NCBI RefSeq assembly: GCF_000171815.1
Contig: NZ_ABGR01000004.1
Location: forward strand, 212,202 to 276,201
Direction of reading: 5' to 3'
Length of the DNA: 64,000 nt
Origin: Vibrio sp. AND4
GTDB lineage: Bacteria > Pseudomonadota > Gammaproteobacteria > Enterobacterales > Vibrionaceae
Each line of letters starts with the position of its first letter. Position 1 is the first letter of the stretch. The notes below the pieces were generated by a model. It searched no databases. It was not told where the DNA came from and saw nothing but the letters and a program-made list of their open reading frames with translations. A program made the position numbers and the translations under genes. This document shows, in pieces, positions 45,729 to 53,929 of the stretch.

Positions 45729-46427
45729 TTAATGATTATTCATTTTTTTATATTCCTTATATAAGTTATTACCTAATAGAAATTTCAATTCCCATTGCGC
45801 CCGAAAAAATGTATTTGAAATATCTATATAATAATAAGAAATGAATATTTTAATCGTCTCAGACAACACTTTTTGAAATAGACGAATCTGCTTCGACTGT
45901 GTTGATGTACTGTCTTTATATAATAAATCAGTAAATGTAGCGTTTATGTTTAAATTTACTTTAGGAGAAGCATGTATATAATGACATGCTCGGCTATATG
46001 TTTCATGCATATACTTCCAATTTTCACTGGCTACTTCACTTTTTAAATATAAAAAGTCATTTCTCCTTACACTACAATCAAAATCTTTGGAACCGTATCT
46101 TTTATCAAGTGCAATCCTAGCTATATGCTCAATTAGTGACCTGAGGTTGAGGTACAAGTACCTTTCTCTTGAGTTAAAGATAGAGACTATTCCATTCAAT
46201 GAGTCATAAATAGCCCCATTAATATTTCTTTTATGATTAATATTATGATTATGTTCAACCATTAACTTTAAAAAAAATATCAACTTAAAAGAACTAGCAA
46301 GTAGATTTCTATCTTGAAGATCTATAAATTTATCTTCCACTACAATCATGAAAACTTTAAGTTCCTGCTGCGAACCAAATGGATAACGAGAAATCATCCA
46401 TTCTTGTCCAAGATTCCGCCCATCCAT
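45729..46427 (-). CDS. Hypothetical protein, possible HEPN-like fold
   Basis: 232 residues, AT-rich gene, helical protein. LNLRSLIEHIARIALDKRYG followed 60 residues later by YSRACHYIHASPKVN resembles the paired E..R and Y.H.S patterns of DUF5677/HEPN-like helical proteins, but this is weak. Last gene of a three-gene operon headed by a ParA-like ATPase; it overlaps the middle gene by 34 bases. Base composition is clearly lower in GC than the phage core, pointing to separate acquisition. Confidence 0.55.
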   Translation of the reverse strand: MDGRNLGQEWMISRYPFGSQQELKVFMIVVEDKFIDLQDRNLLASSFKLIFFLKLMVEHNHNINHKRNINGAIYDSLNGIVSIFNSRERYLYLNLRSLIEHIARIALDKRYGSKDFDCSVRRNDFLYLKSEVASENWKYMHETYSRACHYIHASPKVNLNINATFTDLLYKDSTSTQSKQIRLFQKVLSETIKIFISYYYIDISNTFFRAQWELKFLLGNNLYKEYKKMNNH

Positions 46428-46789
46428 TTATTCATGTTAGATAGTGAGTTTTTACTTTTTTTCTTGTTATGGATATTTCTATCAACATCAGAATCCAACA
46501 TTTCATTTAGATAAGATAGAGCTTTTTTATGACTTAATATTATTTTTTTGTCATCAAGACCTATTATAATTCGACATATCTTAGCAACCATCAACGTTCG
46601 AGATTTGGTTGCATAATAAGGTACTTTAAAGTCAAATATACCCTCTATAAATTCAGAAACATAAGAGTTTTTAACAAAGATAGACTTGTTCATCAAAAGA
46701 AGAACGATGATACCTAAAAACGTTTCTTTTGAAAGATTATCACTCTTGAGCTTAATTATGAAATAATTACTAGATTTGTTGATTTCCAT
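46394..46789 (-). CDS. Hypothetical protein, middle gene of the ParA operon
   Basis: 131 residues, basic, no family recognised (NLSKETFLGIIVLLLMNKSI; LMVAKICRIIIGLDDKKIIL). Overlaps the ParA-like gene by 20 bases and the next gene by 34, so the three are a coupled unit. In size and place it could be the ParB-like or adaptor partner, but no DNA-binding motif is evident. Confidence 0.55.
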   Translation of the reverse strand: MEINKSSNYFIIKLKSDNLSKETFLGIIVLLLMNKSIFVKNSYVSEFIEGIFDFKVPYYATKSRTLMVAKICRIIIGLDDKKIILSHKKALSYLNEMLDSDVDRNIHNKKKSKNSLSNMNKWMGGILDKNG

Positions 46790-47639
46790 TTTTACCTTCC
46801 TCTAGAACATTTATTCTTTCAATAAGTTCATAACAAATGGATCTAATATCAGTCCGTGATTTAGAATAACTAGAGGCTATATTACCTTGTACACCAACCA
46901 TAAGATCTCTTACATGTGATAGTCTTGATGTGAAATAATATAAATCATCTTTAATGTTATGGGATTTTTGCATACTCTCAAATTCTTCCTTAATACCCTT
47001 AGTCTTGTCTGTAAGTGTATTATCAGTGTTAGTATATACAAACCCTAACGGTTTAATAGTGTGAGAGTAATTGAACTTCAAATTTTCGACAACACTAATC
47101 AAACTCGCAGCACCAAGCACCGAATAATGATCAATTTTCACCGGAACTAAATAATAATCAGATGCTATAAGTGCTGCGTCCGTAAATAAAGATATTGTTG
47201 GTGGGCTATCAATAAGAATGTAGTCATAATGATTTCTAAGATTGTGATCTTGAATGAATCGTTGAACTTTATGAACTCTTATCGATTCAGAACCAGTATC
47301 GAAAATTATATCAAGATCACCAAGAATCATGTCAAGGTTATCGGCTAGGTTTATAATGACGTCATCTTTACTTGCTGTTTTAGCTCTTTCCATTACTTGA
47401 GTTGGAACTTCAAATATGCTTCGAATCGTTTTCTTATTAGGTTTTAGTTCACTAAGATACTCTTCAATACGATCATACTTATTCAAAAAAGATTGAGTTG
47501 CATTGAATTGAGGGTCTATGTCTATCACTAGAACAGATTTTTTAAGGGTGTTAGCTAGATAATCAGCAACACTAATACAAAGCGTTGTTTTCCCAACTCC
47601 TCCTTTCATATTTATAAAACTTATAACTGGTGCCAGCAT
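46770..47639 (-). CDS. ParA/MinD-type ATPase
   Basis: 289 residues from the ATG at 47639, which has AGGAG 6 bases upstream; a longer reading from 47678 lacks a ribosome site. Deviant Walker A INMKGGVGKTT at residues 10-19, Walker A' DIDPQFNATQS, Walker B YILIDSPPTISLF. It belongs to the ParA AAA family (Soj-like). No parB or plasmid replication gene accompanies it; instead two unknown proteins follow in overlapping frames, in the prophage cargo zone between repressor and integrase where P2-like phages keep defence genes. Role in defence rather than partition is inference. Confidence 0.85.
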   Translation of the reverse strand: MLAPVISFINMKGGVGKTTLCISVADYLANTLKKSVLVIDIDPQFNATQSFLNKYDRIEEYLSELKPNKKTIRSIFEVPTQVMERAKTASKDDVIINLADNLDMILGDLDIIFDTGSESIRVHKVQRFIQDHNLRNHYDYILIDSPPTISLFTDAALIASDYYLVPVKIDHYSVLGAASLISVVENLKFNYSHTIKPLGFVYTNTDNTLTDKTKGIKEEFESMQKSHNIKDDLYYFTSRLSHVRDLMVGVQGNIASSYSKSRTDIRSICYELIERINVLEEGKNGNQQI

Positions 47640-47921
47640 ATCAACTCCTAATATCAATAAAACAATCATATTGCACATACTTATTTGTATTTTGCATTAC
47701 GATTTTGGTAAATTTTGTTTATATCAGTTATTCAAAAATCAAAATTATTTCAGATTTAATAAAACCCAATCATTACACTGTGAATAAATTTTACTGTAAA
47801 ATAATTTCGGTTAGAAATAGGTTTTAGATTTATTAAATCTATTTTACGCGGCGCAGAGAAACCTTTTAGATTCAGGCATACCGCCTAAAGAAACGAATTT
47901 TTATTCAATAATATAACGTTG

Positions 47922-48347
47922 TTATATTTTTGAAAACAATACATCGTATGCCGTTACTGATGCCGCGCCAACGGCCACTATTACCGCTAATATCGAAGCT
48001 ATAAGTGTGTATTGATAACGTTTATATTCAGATTTTAGATTAGCTACAGCTGAGGCCAAAACAGGAAAATGTATACAGTGGTGTTGATCATCTATTTTAA
48101 ACTCAAACAACTTAACCTCAACACCTCTGGAATGCTGGTATTTATATATATTTGCTAAATGGTAATACAATCGACCAAAAACCAATTGAGGATCTGAACT
48201 CAATTTTTCTGCAATTAAATTGCAGTCTATGTGAACATATATACTTCTTTCCTTGATTTTTTCATCTGAATCATACAATTCGAACTCAGATCTATAGTTG
48301 TTGTATATACATTCAAGCAGCTCTAAATCGGTTGGATTTTTATACAT
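47922..48347 (-). CDS. Tail-anchored hypothetical protein
   Basis: 141 residues. The N-terminal about 95 look like a small winged-helix domain (LELLECIYNNYRSEFELYDS; CNLIAEKLSSDPQLVFGRLY); a single C-terminal transmembrane helix (about 113-137, YTLIASILAVIVAVGAASVT) anchors it in the membrane. Monocistronic. Upstream gene-free bases (47640-47921) are AT-rich with no feature I can support. No family recognised. Confidence 0.55.
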   Translation of the reverse strand: MYKNPTDLELLECIYNNYRSEFELYDSDEKIKERSIYVHIDCNLIAEKLSSDPQLVFGRLYYHLANIYKYQHSRGVEVKLFEFKIDDQHHCIHFPVLASAVANLKSEYKRYQYTLIASILAVIVAVGAASVTAYDVLFSKI

Positions 48348-48770
48348 TTACAACTTCCCGCAAAAATAAAGCTTACCATATCACTCTTTATCCCCCCATG
48401 AACAATCCGTACACTGTACCCAAACTAAGAACCTTATTCAATTGAAATTATTTATCGTTTAATAAAGATTTATTGATTGTTGTTCCTTTAAATCTAGATC
48501 GAGTTGTTCGGACATTCTGAGGTAAAGCTGATGTGAATCGAAAAAGGTAAGTAGTGTGATAAAGGTTAGGGACGGAAATCGCGGAGCGCATCGAAATACT
48601 CATCTTGGGTACTGATATCATGACGGTCAGGCTGATATAACCTCAGGGATTGGGGAAAGCCAAGCCTTTTAGTAAATGGGGCTCGGCTCGTATTACTTAA
48701 CAATATAAAACATCAGTTAGGGCCCACCTACAATTAGCTATAGTTAGAGTAAATAGTCTTGAAAGGAGCC
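48348..48770. other. Gene-poor segment with a possible gene remnant
   Basis: Higher GC than its neighbours. On the minus strand 48566-48710 can be read as TKRLGFPQSLRLYQPDRHDI ... EYFDALRDFRP-stop, with no start, suggesting the 3' end of a decayed phage gene. No RNA gene or repeat recognised. Confidence 0.3.
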
Positions 48771-49427
48771 TTAGACATGGGAATTGAAATCCACAGATAT
48801 CATTTCAGTTAATACACTTTTAGTTTGACTTATTTCATCTTCAAGTGGAGAAACTTCTGTTTCTAACAGTTTCAACATCCATGTGATTTTATCACCGTCA
48901 GTAACGATTTTATCTTTGTGATAGTCTTCAGATGCTCGATATACGGCTTCCATTCTATATAGGATGTTATAAACTTGCTCAAACCATTTTAGAGCAAGCA
49001 TTTTCACCTCATCATTAAAGTGAATTGTATTCCTGGTTACTACAAGAAGGTACTGATTCAATTGCTCTGATATGTCTGAAAGATCCAACATACCGATTTC
49101 TTCAATACTTGTTTCAGTAAGCTTTTTTTTACGAAAATAAACAAAAAACTGCCAGTTTCTTCGAGTAACATCAATCTCCGCTAAAGCTGTTAAAATTTCA
49201 TTCATTGCCTTTGTTCTAGCATCAGCCTTCCTCTGAGTTTTGTATTTTATTTCTTCAGTGGCCACTGTGTTTTGTATTAACTGTTTATGGATTTCACGGA
49301 ACTCTTCTCTGAGAGCTTTAAGCTCACCTTTTTTCTTAAAATAAGATTGTCCAAATAGTAAAAAAAACGGAATAGAAAGCGCATTTATTAAAGGTAAATA
49401 ATCAATAATATGCTGGAGTATAATCAT
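48771..49427 (-). CDS. Hypothetical protein with N-terminal membrane anchor and coiled coil
   Basis: 218 residues. One N-terminal transmembrane helix (about 8-26), a basic coiled coil (FKKKGELKALREEFREIHKQ) and a helical C-terminal domain (TRRNWQFFVYFRKKKLTETS ...). No family recognised. 121 bases downstream of the small multi-pass protein gene at 49549-49995, same strand. Confidence 0.5.
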   Translation of the reverse strand: MIILQHIIDYLPLINALSIPFFLLFGQSYFKKKGELKALREEFREIHKQLIQNTVATEEIKYKTQRKADARTKAMNEILTALAEIDVTRRNWQFFVYFRKKKLTETSIEEIGMLDLSDISEQLNQYLLVVTRNTIHFNDEVKMLALKWFEQVYNILYRMEAVYRASEDYHKDKIVTDGDKITWMLKLLETEVSPLEDEISQTKSVLTEMISVDFNSHV

Positions 49428-49548
49428 AGAACATCACTTATAAATATAAAATAAAGCGGGAAGCAACACACTTGTGATGCCCCCGCACGCCACCTTAAAA
49501 ATATCCCAATATTACGTAACAATCTTATCATTTTTTCAAACGTCTATT

Positions 49549-49995
49549 TCAAAGATTATTTCTATTACCCCGCTGATTCCAAGCTATGTGCGCCTGAACT
49601 AAACTTAAAGTTTCCTTTTTGGTTTCTATAACAATAAAGTTTAATATATAGGCAGGTAAGACCAGCGCCGAAAGAGCAAGTCGATTGTACCCGTTTGAGA
49701 TAATTTCAGGAGAAATCATGTACATCAACGCTGCAAAAACCATGTATAACGTGCTGAGTGTTGCGATTGCCCAATACCTAGCAATATGCCAATTGATAAG
49801 CACTTTATGTTGACGATTTTTATGAATAAAACTTAGTCGTCTAAAATTCTGCCATCTACCATACTCAACCTTATAATATGGGAGCAATCTTGATATTTTT
49901 GGTGCGAGCCAAGTCAATACAATTCCCAAAACTATAAAGAAGATACCTGTAAACCACCAAGAAGGGTCCTTCAAATTGTGAATTATTTGTTCCAT
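49549..49995 (-). CDS. Small multi-pass membrane protein
   Basis: 148 residues with three likely transmembrane helices (about 13-33, 72-93, 103-122; FTGIFFIVLGIVLTWLAP first) and a charged loop between them. No family recognised. Ribosome site weak. In the prophage cargo zone, next to another membrane-anchored protein, possibly a functional pair. Confidence 0.5.
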   Translation of the reverse strand: MEQIIHNLKDPSWWFTGIFFIVLGIVLTWLAPKISRLLPYYKVEYGRWQNFRRLSFIHKNRQHKVLINWHIARYWAIATLSTLYMVFAALMYMISPEIISNGYNRLALSALVLPAYILNFIVIETKKETLSLVQAHIAWNQRGNRNNL

Positions 49996-50096
49996 TTTTT
50001 CTTTTTACTCACTATTGTTATAGGGTAATTTACCCACTTCGAACGATAAGGTACTGTTGAAAAGACTCATCCGTTTGTAGGTAAGCTTCACTAAAA

Positions 50097-51020
50097 TCAC
50101 TTCAGGACATGCAACCTATGGTAACTTAAATATTCTTGCTGGAGTTTGGAGAAGTGACCATAATTACCTTGTGTAATTGACCATGCTTTAAGTACATCAA
50201 GGTTGAGCTTCTTGCTAACTATCATTTCACCGTTATCTTCAAAGCTGATATACCCTTTATCGAATAGGTGATCGACATGAGGAGCAAGAAGGAGGCCATT
50301 GTGTCCGTCGAGACGTTCTTGGTTGCTTGACGCTGCCCAAGGTTTTATGTGGCTCGCGATTAAGTGATTCTTTGATTGAACCCCTGTCACTCTGCACAAT
50401 GACTCCACTTGCTCTAACCTACTACGGAAAATACCTTGGCCTCTTCTCGACTTCACCACTTGGTGCTTTTCAGTCTCATCGATAGACGCATCATTGAAGA
50501 TTTGATGTTCAATTACATCTGAAGCTGTTGCATTTTCTGTTGTATCTGCAAAACCAAAGATTATCTCTTCAGCTTCGCTTCCTATTAATTCAACAACTTT
50601 CGATGCAAGGTCCAATGGGACGAGAAATAAGTATGCTTGGTTACCATTCCCGTTATCCTGTAATGGCGAGTACTTTTGGGGCAAGAGAGGACGAATAGAA
50701 TCTATGTGCGCTTTAGGGCGAATTTTGTTTTCTACTAAGTGGTATTCAAGGTCAACTTTCCAACCATCATCAGCCCAATCATCTCCTGCTGCACCGAATT
50801 CAGTTGGCTTGGTGTATGAGTAAGCATGTGAACGAACTATACCTATCGACAAGATCAAACCTTTGGCGAAAGAAAACACTACGTCGCCAGGCTTAACAAG
50901 CGTCATATTGTTGTAATAGTGGCTTTGCGTGCCGTTTCTATTCTGTTTAGGGGACCACATATAGCCGCCTTCAAACTCTTGCTTAAAAGTTTGTTTCTGA
51001 CTAACCCACCAATAATTCAT
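50097..51020 (-). CDS. EVE-HNH modification-dependent restriction endonuclease
   Basis: 307 residues. The N-terminal 140 begin with YWWVSQKQTFKQEF, the EVE-domain opening found in readers of modified cytosines. The C-terminal 120 form an HNH domain of the HNH_2 type: LIASHIKPWAASSNQERLDG, then HNGLLLAPHVDHLFDKGYIS. EVE-HNH fusions are regarded as type IV-like restriction enzymes that cut DNA with modified bases. Located next to the prophage integrase, in the cargo zone. Confidence 0.85.
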   Translation of the reverse strand: MNYWWVSQKQTFKQEFEGGYMWSPKQNRNGTQSHYYNNMTLVKPGDVVFSFAKGLILSIGIVRSHAYSYTKPTEFGAAGDDWADDGWKVDLEYHLVENKIRPKAHIDSIRPLLPQKYSPLQDNGNGNQAYLFLVPLDLASKVVELIGSEAEEIIFGFADTTENATASDVIEHQIFNDASIDETEKHQVVKSRRGQGIFRSRLEQVESLCRVTGVQSKNHLIASHIKPWAASSNQERLDGHNGLLLAPHVDHLFDKGYISFEDNGEMIVSKKLNLDVLKAWSITQGNYGHFSKLQQEYLSYHRLHVLK

Positions 51021-51115
51021 CTTTAAGCCTCATCCAATAACTCAAATGCATAAAGTAACATATTGTACCCTTCGAGCGAGATAAAACATTGTCTTACGTT
51101 TTACGCCAAATTATA

Positions 51116-51131
51116 CTGTTTTTATATACAG
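51116..51131 (+). promoter_or_regulatory. LexA (SOS) box in front of the prophage integrase
   Basis: CTGTTTTTATATACAG, identical to the box at 2199-2214, 18 bases before the integrase start at 51150. Confidence 0.75.
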
Positions 51132-51149
51132 TTAACTTAAGCCTTTAGT

Positions 51150-52181
51150 ATGTCTATCCGTAACTTAAAAGATGGTTCTAAGAAACCTTGGTTATGCCAG
51201 TGCTTCCCGAATGGAAGAGATGCTAAACGAATACGTAAGCGCTTTGCGACCAAAGGTGAGGCTGCTGCTTATGAAATCTACTTATTAAAACAGAAAGATG
51301 AAAAACCGTGGATGGCAGAAAAGCCAGATCACCGCAGGCTTTCTAAGTTAATAGAAATCTGGTTTGCGCATTACGGAGCTACTCTTTCGAATGGTCAGAA
51401 CATCTATAGTAAATTTCTAAAGATGGCCGAAGCAATGGGCAATCCCATTGCTTCAGTTTTCACCTCTAGAATTTATTCCGAGTTTCGAAGTGAGCGCATG
51501 GCTGGTGCAATTAATTTTGTAGACGCACGTTGGCAAAAAGGGCCACCAAGTATCGCGACTCTTAATTCTGAACTTGCTAGGTTTAAAGGTATGTTTAGTA
51601 AGTTAAAGGAAATTGGTGAGTGGAAAGGACCAAACCCTCTCGAGGAAGTGAAGCCATTTAAAGACCACGAGCGAACCATGGCTTTCTTACAAAAAGAGCA
51701 GCTCACTCTTTTGCTTGAACTAGTCGAAAAACACCAACGCACTGATATGATAAAAATAGTTAAACTGTGCTTGTCTACAGGGGCGCGTTGGAATGAAGCC
51801 GCGCAGCTAAAAGGCTCTCAGCTAAGCAAATATAAAGTGACGTTCACCAATACTAAGACCAAAAAGAACCGCTCTGTACCTATCTCTGAGGAGCTTTACA
51901 ACGAGATATACAAACCAACCTCAGAAAAGCTATTTGAAGAGTGCTATACACCGTTCTGCTACATATTGAAGAACAAACTAGGCATCACCCTGCCCTCTGG
52001 CCAAGCTTCCCATGTTTTGCGTCATTCATTCGCAAGTCACTTTATGATGAATGGCGGCAATATTTTAGTGCTGAGGGATATTCTCGGTCACGCCGATATC
52101 AGCATGACTATGCGCTATGCCCACTTCGCACCAGATCACCTATCCGAAGCAATAAGCCATAATCCGATCACTCATTTGTAG
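51150..52181 (+). CDS. int: Tyrosine recombinase/integrase of the prophage
   Basis: 343 residues with the same catalytic set as the left copy: Arg213, His288-x-x-Arg291, LGHAD and Tyr323. A block of about 400 bases (51651-52050) matches 2741-3140 of the left integrase without a difference I can find, while the N-terminal third, which recognises arm sites, differs at many codons. It converges on guaC; the terminator between them serves guaC. A LexA box is directly upstream. Confidence 0.92.
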   Translation: MSIRNLKDGSKKPWLCQCFPNGRDAKRIRKRFATKGEAAAYEIYLLKQKDEKPWMAEKPDHRRLSKLIEIWFAHYGATLSNGQNIYSKFLKMAEAMGNPIASVFTSRIYSEFRSERMAGAINFVDARWQKGPPSIATLNSELARFKGMFSKLKEIGEWKGPNPLEEVKPFKDHERTMAFLQKEQLTLLLELVEKHQRTDMIKIVKLCLSTGARWNEAAQLKGSQLSKYKVTFTNTKTKKNRSVPISEELYNEIYKPTSEKLFEECYTPFCYILKNKLGITLPSGQASHVLRHSFASHFMMNGGNILVLRDILGHADISMTMRYAHFAPDHLSEAISHNPITHL

Positions 52182-52547
52182 CTTGCTGCCATAAAAAATA
52201 CTTCTCTGCTGCCACTTTGCTGCCACTTACCAAATTTTAGGCAAAAAAAGAGCCGCAAAAAGCGGCTCTTAACAGTTCGGTTTTTCCGAAATGTCGGATT
52301 AGTTCTCTTTACCGAATACGTTGTTCTCTTGCTCTTGTACACGAATGAAAGTCGTACGCTTGGTTAGCTCTTTAAGCTTTGCTGCGCCTACGTATGTGCA
52401 CGTTGAACGTACTCCGCCAAGGATGTCTGAAATCGTGCCATCTACGCTACCACGATATGGCAATAGTACGGTTTTTCCTTCAGCTGCGCGGTACTTAGCA
52501 ACACCACCTGAGTGCTTCTCCATCGCCGACTGTGATGACATGCCGTA
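52010..52547. repeat. Right copy of the int-guaC 3' direct repeat (attachment-site repeat)
   Basis: Matches 14889-15450 and restores an intact guaC. Last shared bases before divergence are CATGCCGTA at 52539-52547. Confidence 0.8.
52248..52270 (-). terminator. guaC terminator
   Basis: Stem AAGAGCCGC / GCGGCTCTT, loop of five, seven T on the minus strand, 29 bases after the guaC stop. Confidence 0.85.
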
Positions 52548-53345
52548 AAATTTCATGAACTTCTTACCGTCTTGCTCGATGACTTCACCGCCTGACTCTT
52601 CGTGGCCTGCTAGCATACCGCCTAGCATGACAAAATCTGCGCCGCCGCCAAATGCTTTTGCCACGTCACCTGCGCATGAACAGCCACCATCGCCGATGAT
52701 CACACCGCCAAGGCCGTGTGCTGCGTCACCACACTCAATAATGGCAGAAAGTTGAGGGTAACCAACACCTGTTTTAACGCGAGTTGTACATACTGAACCT
52801 GGGCCAATACCCACTTTAACGATGTCTGCGCCTGCTAGGATAAGCTCTTCGCACATGTCACCGGTTACTACGTTACCCGCAGAGATGACTTTGTCTGGGA
52901 ATGCGGCACGTACACGTTGAACGTATTCGACTAGGTGCTCTGAGTAACCGTTCGCGATGTCGATACAAATAAAGATGAACTCATCAGAGATGGCCATGAT
53001 GTCTTTGGTTTTTTGGAAATCAGCTTCAGACGTACCCGTCGACACCATGACATTGTTTAGGGTTGCCTTGTCTGCCGATTTTGCAAACTCTGCCCAGTCT
53101 TCTACTGTGTAGTGTTTGTGAACAGCGGTCATTACACCATGCTCTGCCAGCGCTTTCGCCATTGCAAAGCTACCAACCGAATCCATGTTCGCCGCAATGA
53201 CAGGGACACCAGACCATTGACGGCCACTGTGCTTGAATGTAAAATTGCGGGTTAAATTTACTTGAGAACGGCTCTTAAGGGTAGAACGTTTCGGGCGAAA
53301 CAGTACATCTTTGAAACCTAACTTAAGTTCTTGTTCGATACGCAT
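52299..53345 (-). CDS. guaC: GMP reductase
   Basis: 348 residues (E. coli GuaC 347). Converts GMP to IMP with NADPH in purine salvage. IMPDH/GMPR barrel with NANMDSVG-type substrate loop ([17 protein letters not shown]), catalytic Cys in [10 protein letters not shown], phosphate site [20 protein letters not shown] and C-terminal [13 protein letters not shown]. Start set at ATG 53345 ([20 protein letters not shown] follows), since upstream codons correspond to the leader hairpin region. The last about 83 codons lie inside the attachment repeat, so this enzyme's C-terminus was supplied by the prophage. Confidence 0.95.
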   Translation of the reverse strand: MRIEQELKLGFKDVLFRPKRSTLKSRSQVNLTRNFTFKHSGRQWSGVPVIAANMDSVGSFAMAKALAEHGVMTAVHKHYTVEDWAEFAKSADKATLNNVMVSTGTSEADFQKTKDIMAISDEFIFICIDIANGYSEHLVEYVQRVRAAFPDKVISAGNVVTGDMCEELILAGADIVKVGIGPGSVCTTRVKTGVGYPQLSAIIECGDAAHGLGGVIIGDGGCSCAGDVAKAFGGGADFVMLGGMLAGHEESGGEVIEQDGKKFMKFYGMSSQSAMEKHSGGVAKYRAAEGKTVLLPYRGSVDGTISDILGGVRSTCTYVGAAKLKELTKRTTFIRVQEQENNVFGKEN

Positions 53346-53500
53346 TGTGTAATTCCTTGATTCATATGTATATGTGTCATCCCAGATTGCGTAGTGGCAT
53401 CGTTGGCAGACGAGTTCACTGTTCTTCGGACACAAAAAAACCGGAGCGTTGGCAGACGCTCCGGTTTTCAGCATTATAGGCTGTGATTTCTTTCCTACAA
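53346..53500 (-). promoter_or_regulatory. guaC promoter and structured leader
   Basis: On the minus strand TTGTAG (53500-53495), 16 bases, TATAAT (53478-53473) form a good sigma-70 promoter. The transcript would begin almost at once with a perfect hairpin ACCGGAGCGT / ACGCTCCGGT and a T run (53466-53431), which looks like an intrinsic terminator at the very 5' end. The loop word CGTTGGCAGACG (plus strand, 53447-53458) occurs again at 53401-53412. This may be attenuation or an RNA-based control; no known riboswitch recognised. Confidence 0.5.
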
Positions 53501-53629
53501 GTCTGATATTTGAATTTTTTTTGTGATACCATCTTGTAAAGTGCATACCAAAAACACCCCTCTCCGCCCTAATCTAATAACTTTATTAACAATATCAAAA
53601 AGTTAAACCACTCTATTATTTAATCCTTT

Positions 53630-53645
53630 GCGCAAACCTTTGCGT
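53630..53645. promoter_or_regulatory. PurR-type operator
   Basis: GCGCAAACCTTTGCGT agrees at 14 of 16 positions with the PurR consensus ACGCAAACGTTTGCGT. About 130 bases upstream of the guaC -35 box and 37 before a small open frame on the plus strand. Fits purine control in this neighbourhood. Confidence 0.6.
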
Positions 53646-53681
53646 TAGATAAACAACACATAACGGTTTAACCTCTCATAA

Positions 53682-53801
53682 ATGCTCAAAATGACATCAA
53701 ACAGCCCTTCATCTTGGGTTCAATCCACATTTGAATTGGTGTTTTTTCTGCGCTTAACGTCACTGTTTGGTTATTTTATTGCGCGCATCTTCAGCCTGTA
53801 G
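53682..53801 (+). CDS. Possible small membrane protein (39 residues)
   Basis: Open frame with one hydrophobic helix (FELVFFLRLTSLFGYFIARI). It lies just after the PurR-type site and before the bidirectional terminator at 53884. No clear ribosome site, so it may be chance; no homologue known to me. The rest of 53502-53929 holds no other gene. Confidence 0.25.
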   Translation: MLKMTSNSPSSWVQSTFELVFFLRLTSLFGYFIARIFSL

Positions 53802-53883
53802 GCACACATGTTTAGAACTTAAGGATGTGGTTAGGCGCAAAACTGATCTTCTGCGGTTTAATAGGTATGGTTGACGAGTACGA

Positions 53884-53909
53884 AAAAGCCGAGGCGAACC
53901 TCGGCTTTT
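53884..53909. terminator. Bidirectional terminator
   Basis: Stem AAAAGCCGAGG / CCTCGGCTTTT with a short loop, 20 bases beyond the PAS gene stop. Confidence 0.85.
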
Positions 53910-53929
53910 GTATGTTTATTCCACCAGCT

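Noticed and set aside
46770..47639. Plasmid partition locus, suggesting an integrated plasmid
   Set aside because: No ParB-like DNA-binding protein, parS-like repeats or replication gene near the ATPase.
48348..48770. Possible retron or other RNA gene
   Set aside because: No reverse transcriptase nearby and no convincing inverted repeat pair or structure; a decayed gene end explains part of it.
53346..53546. N-terminal extension of guaC to 415 residues
   Set aside because: The added part crosses the promoter-like elements and the hairpin, and family members start at [14 protein letters not shown].
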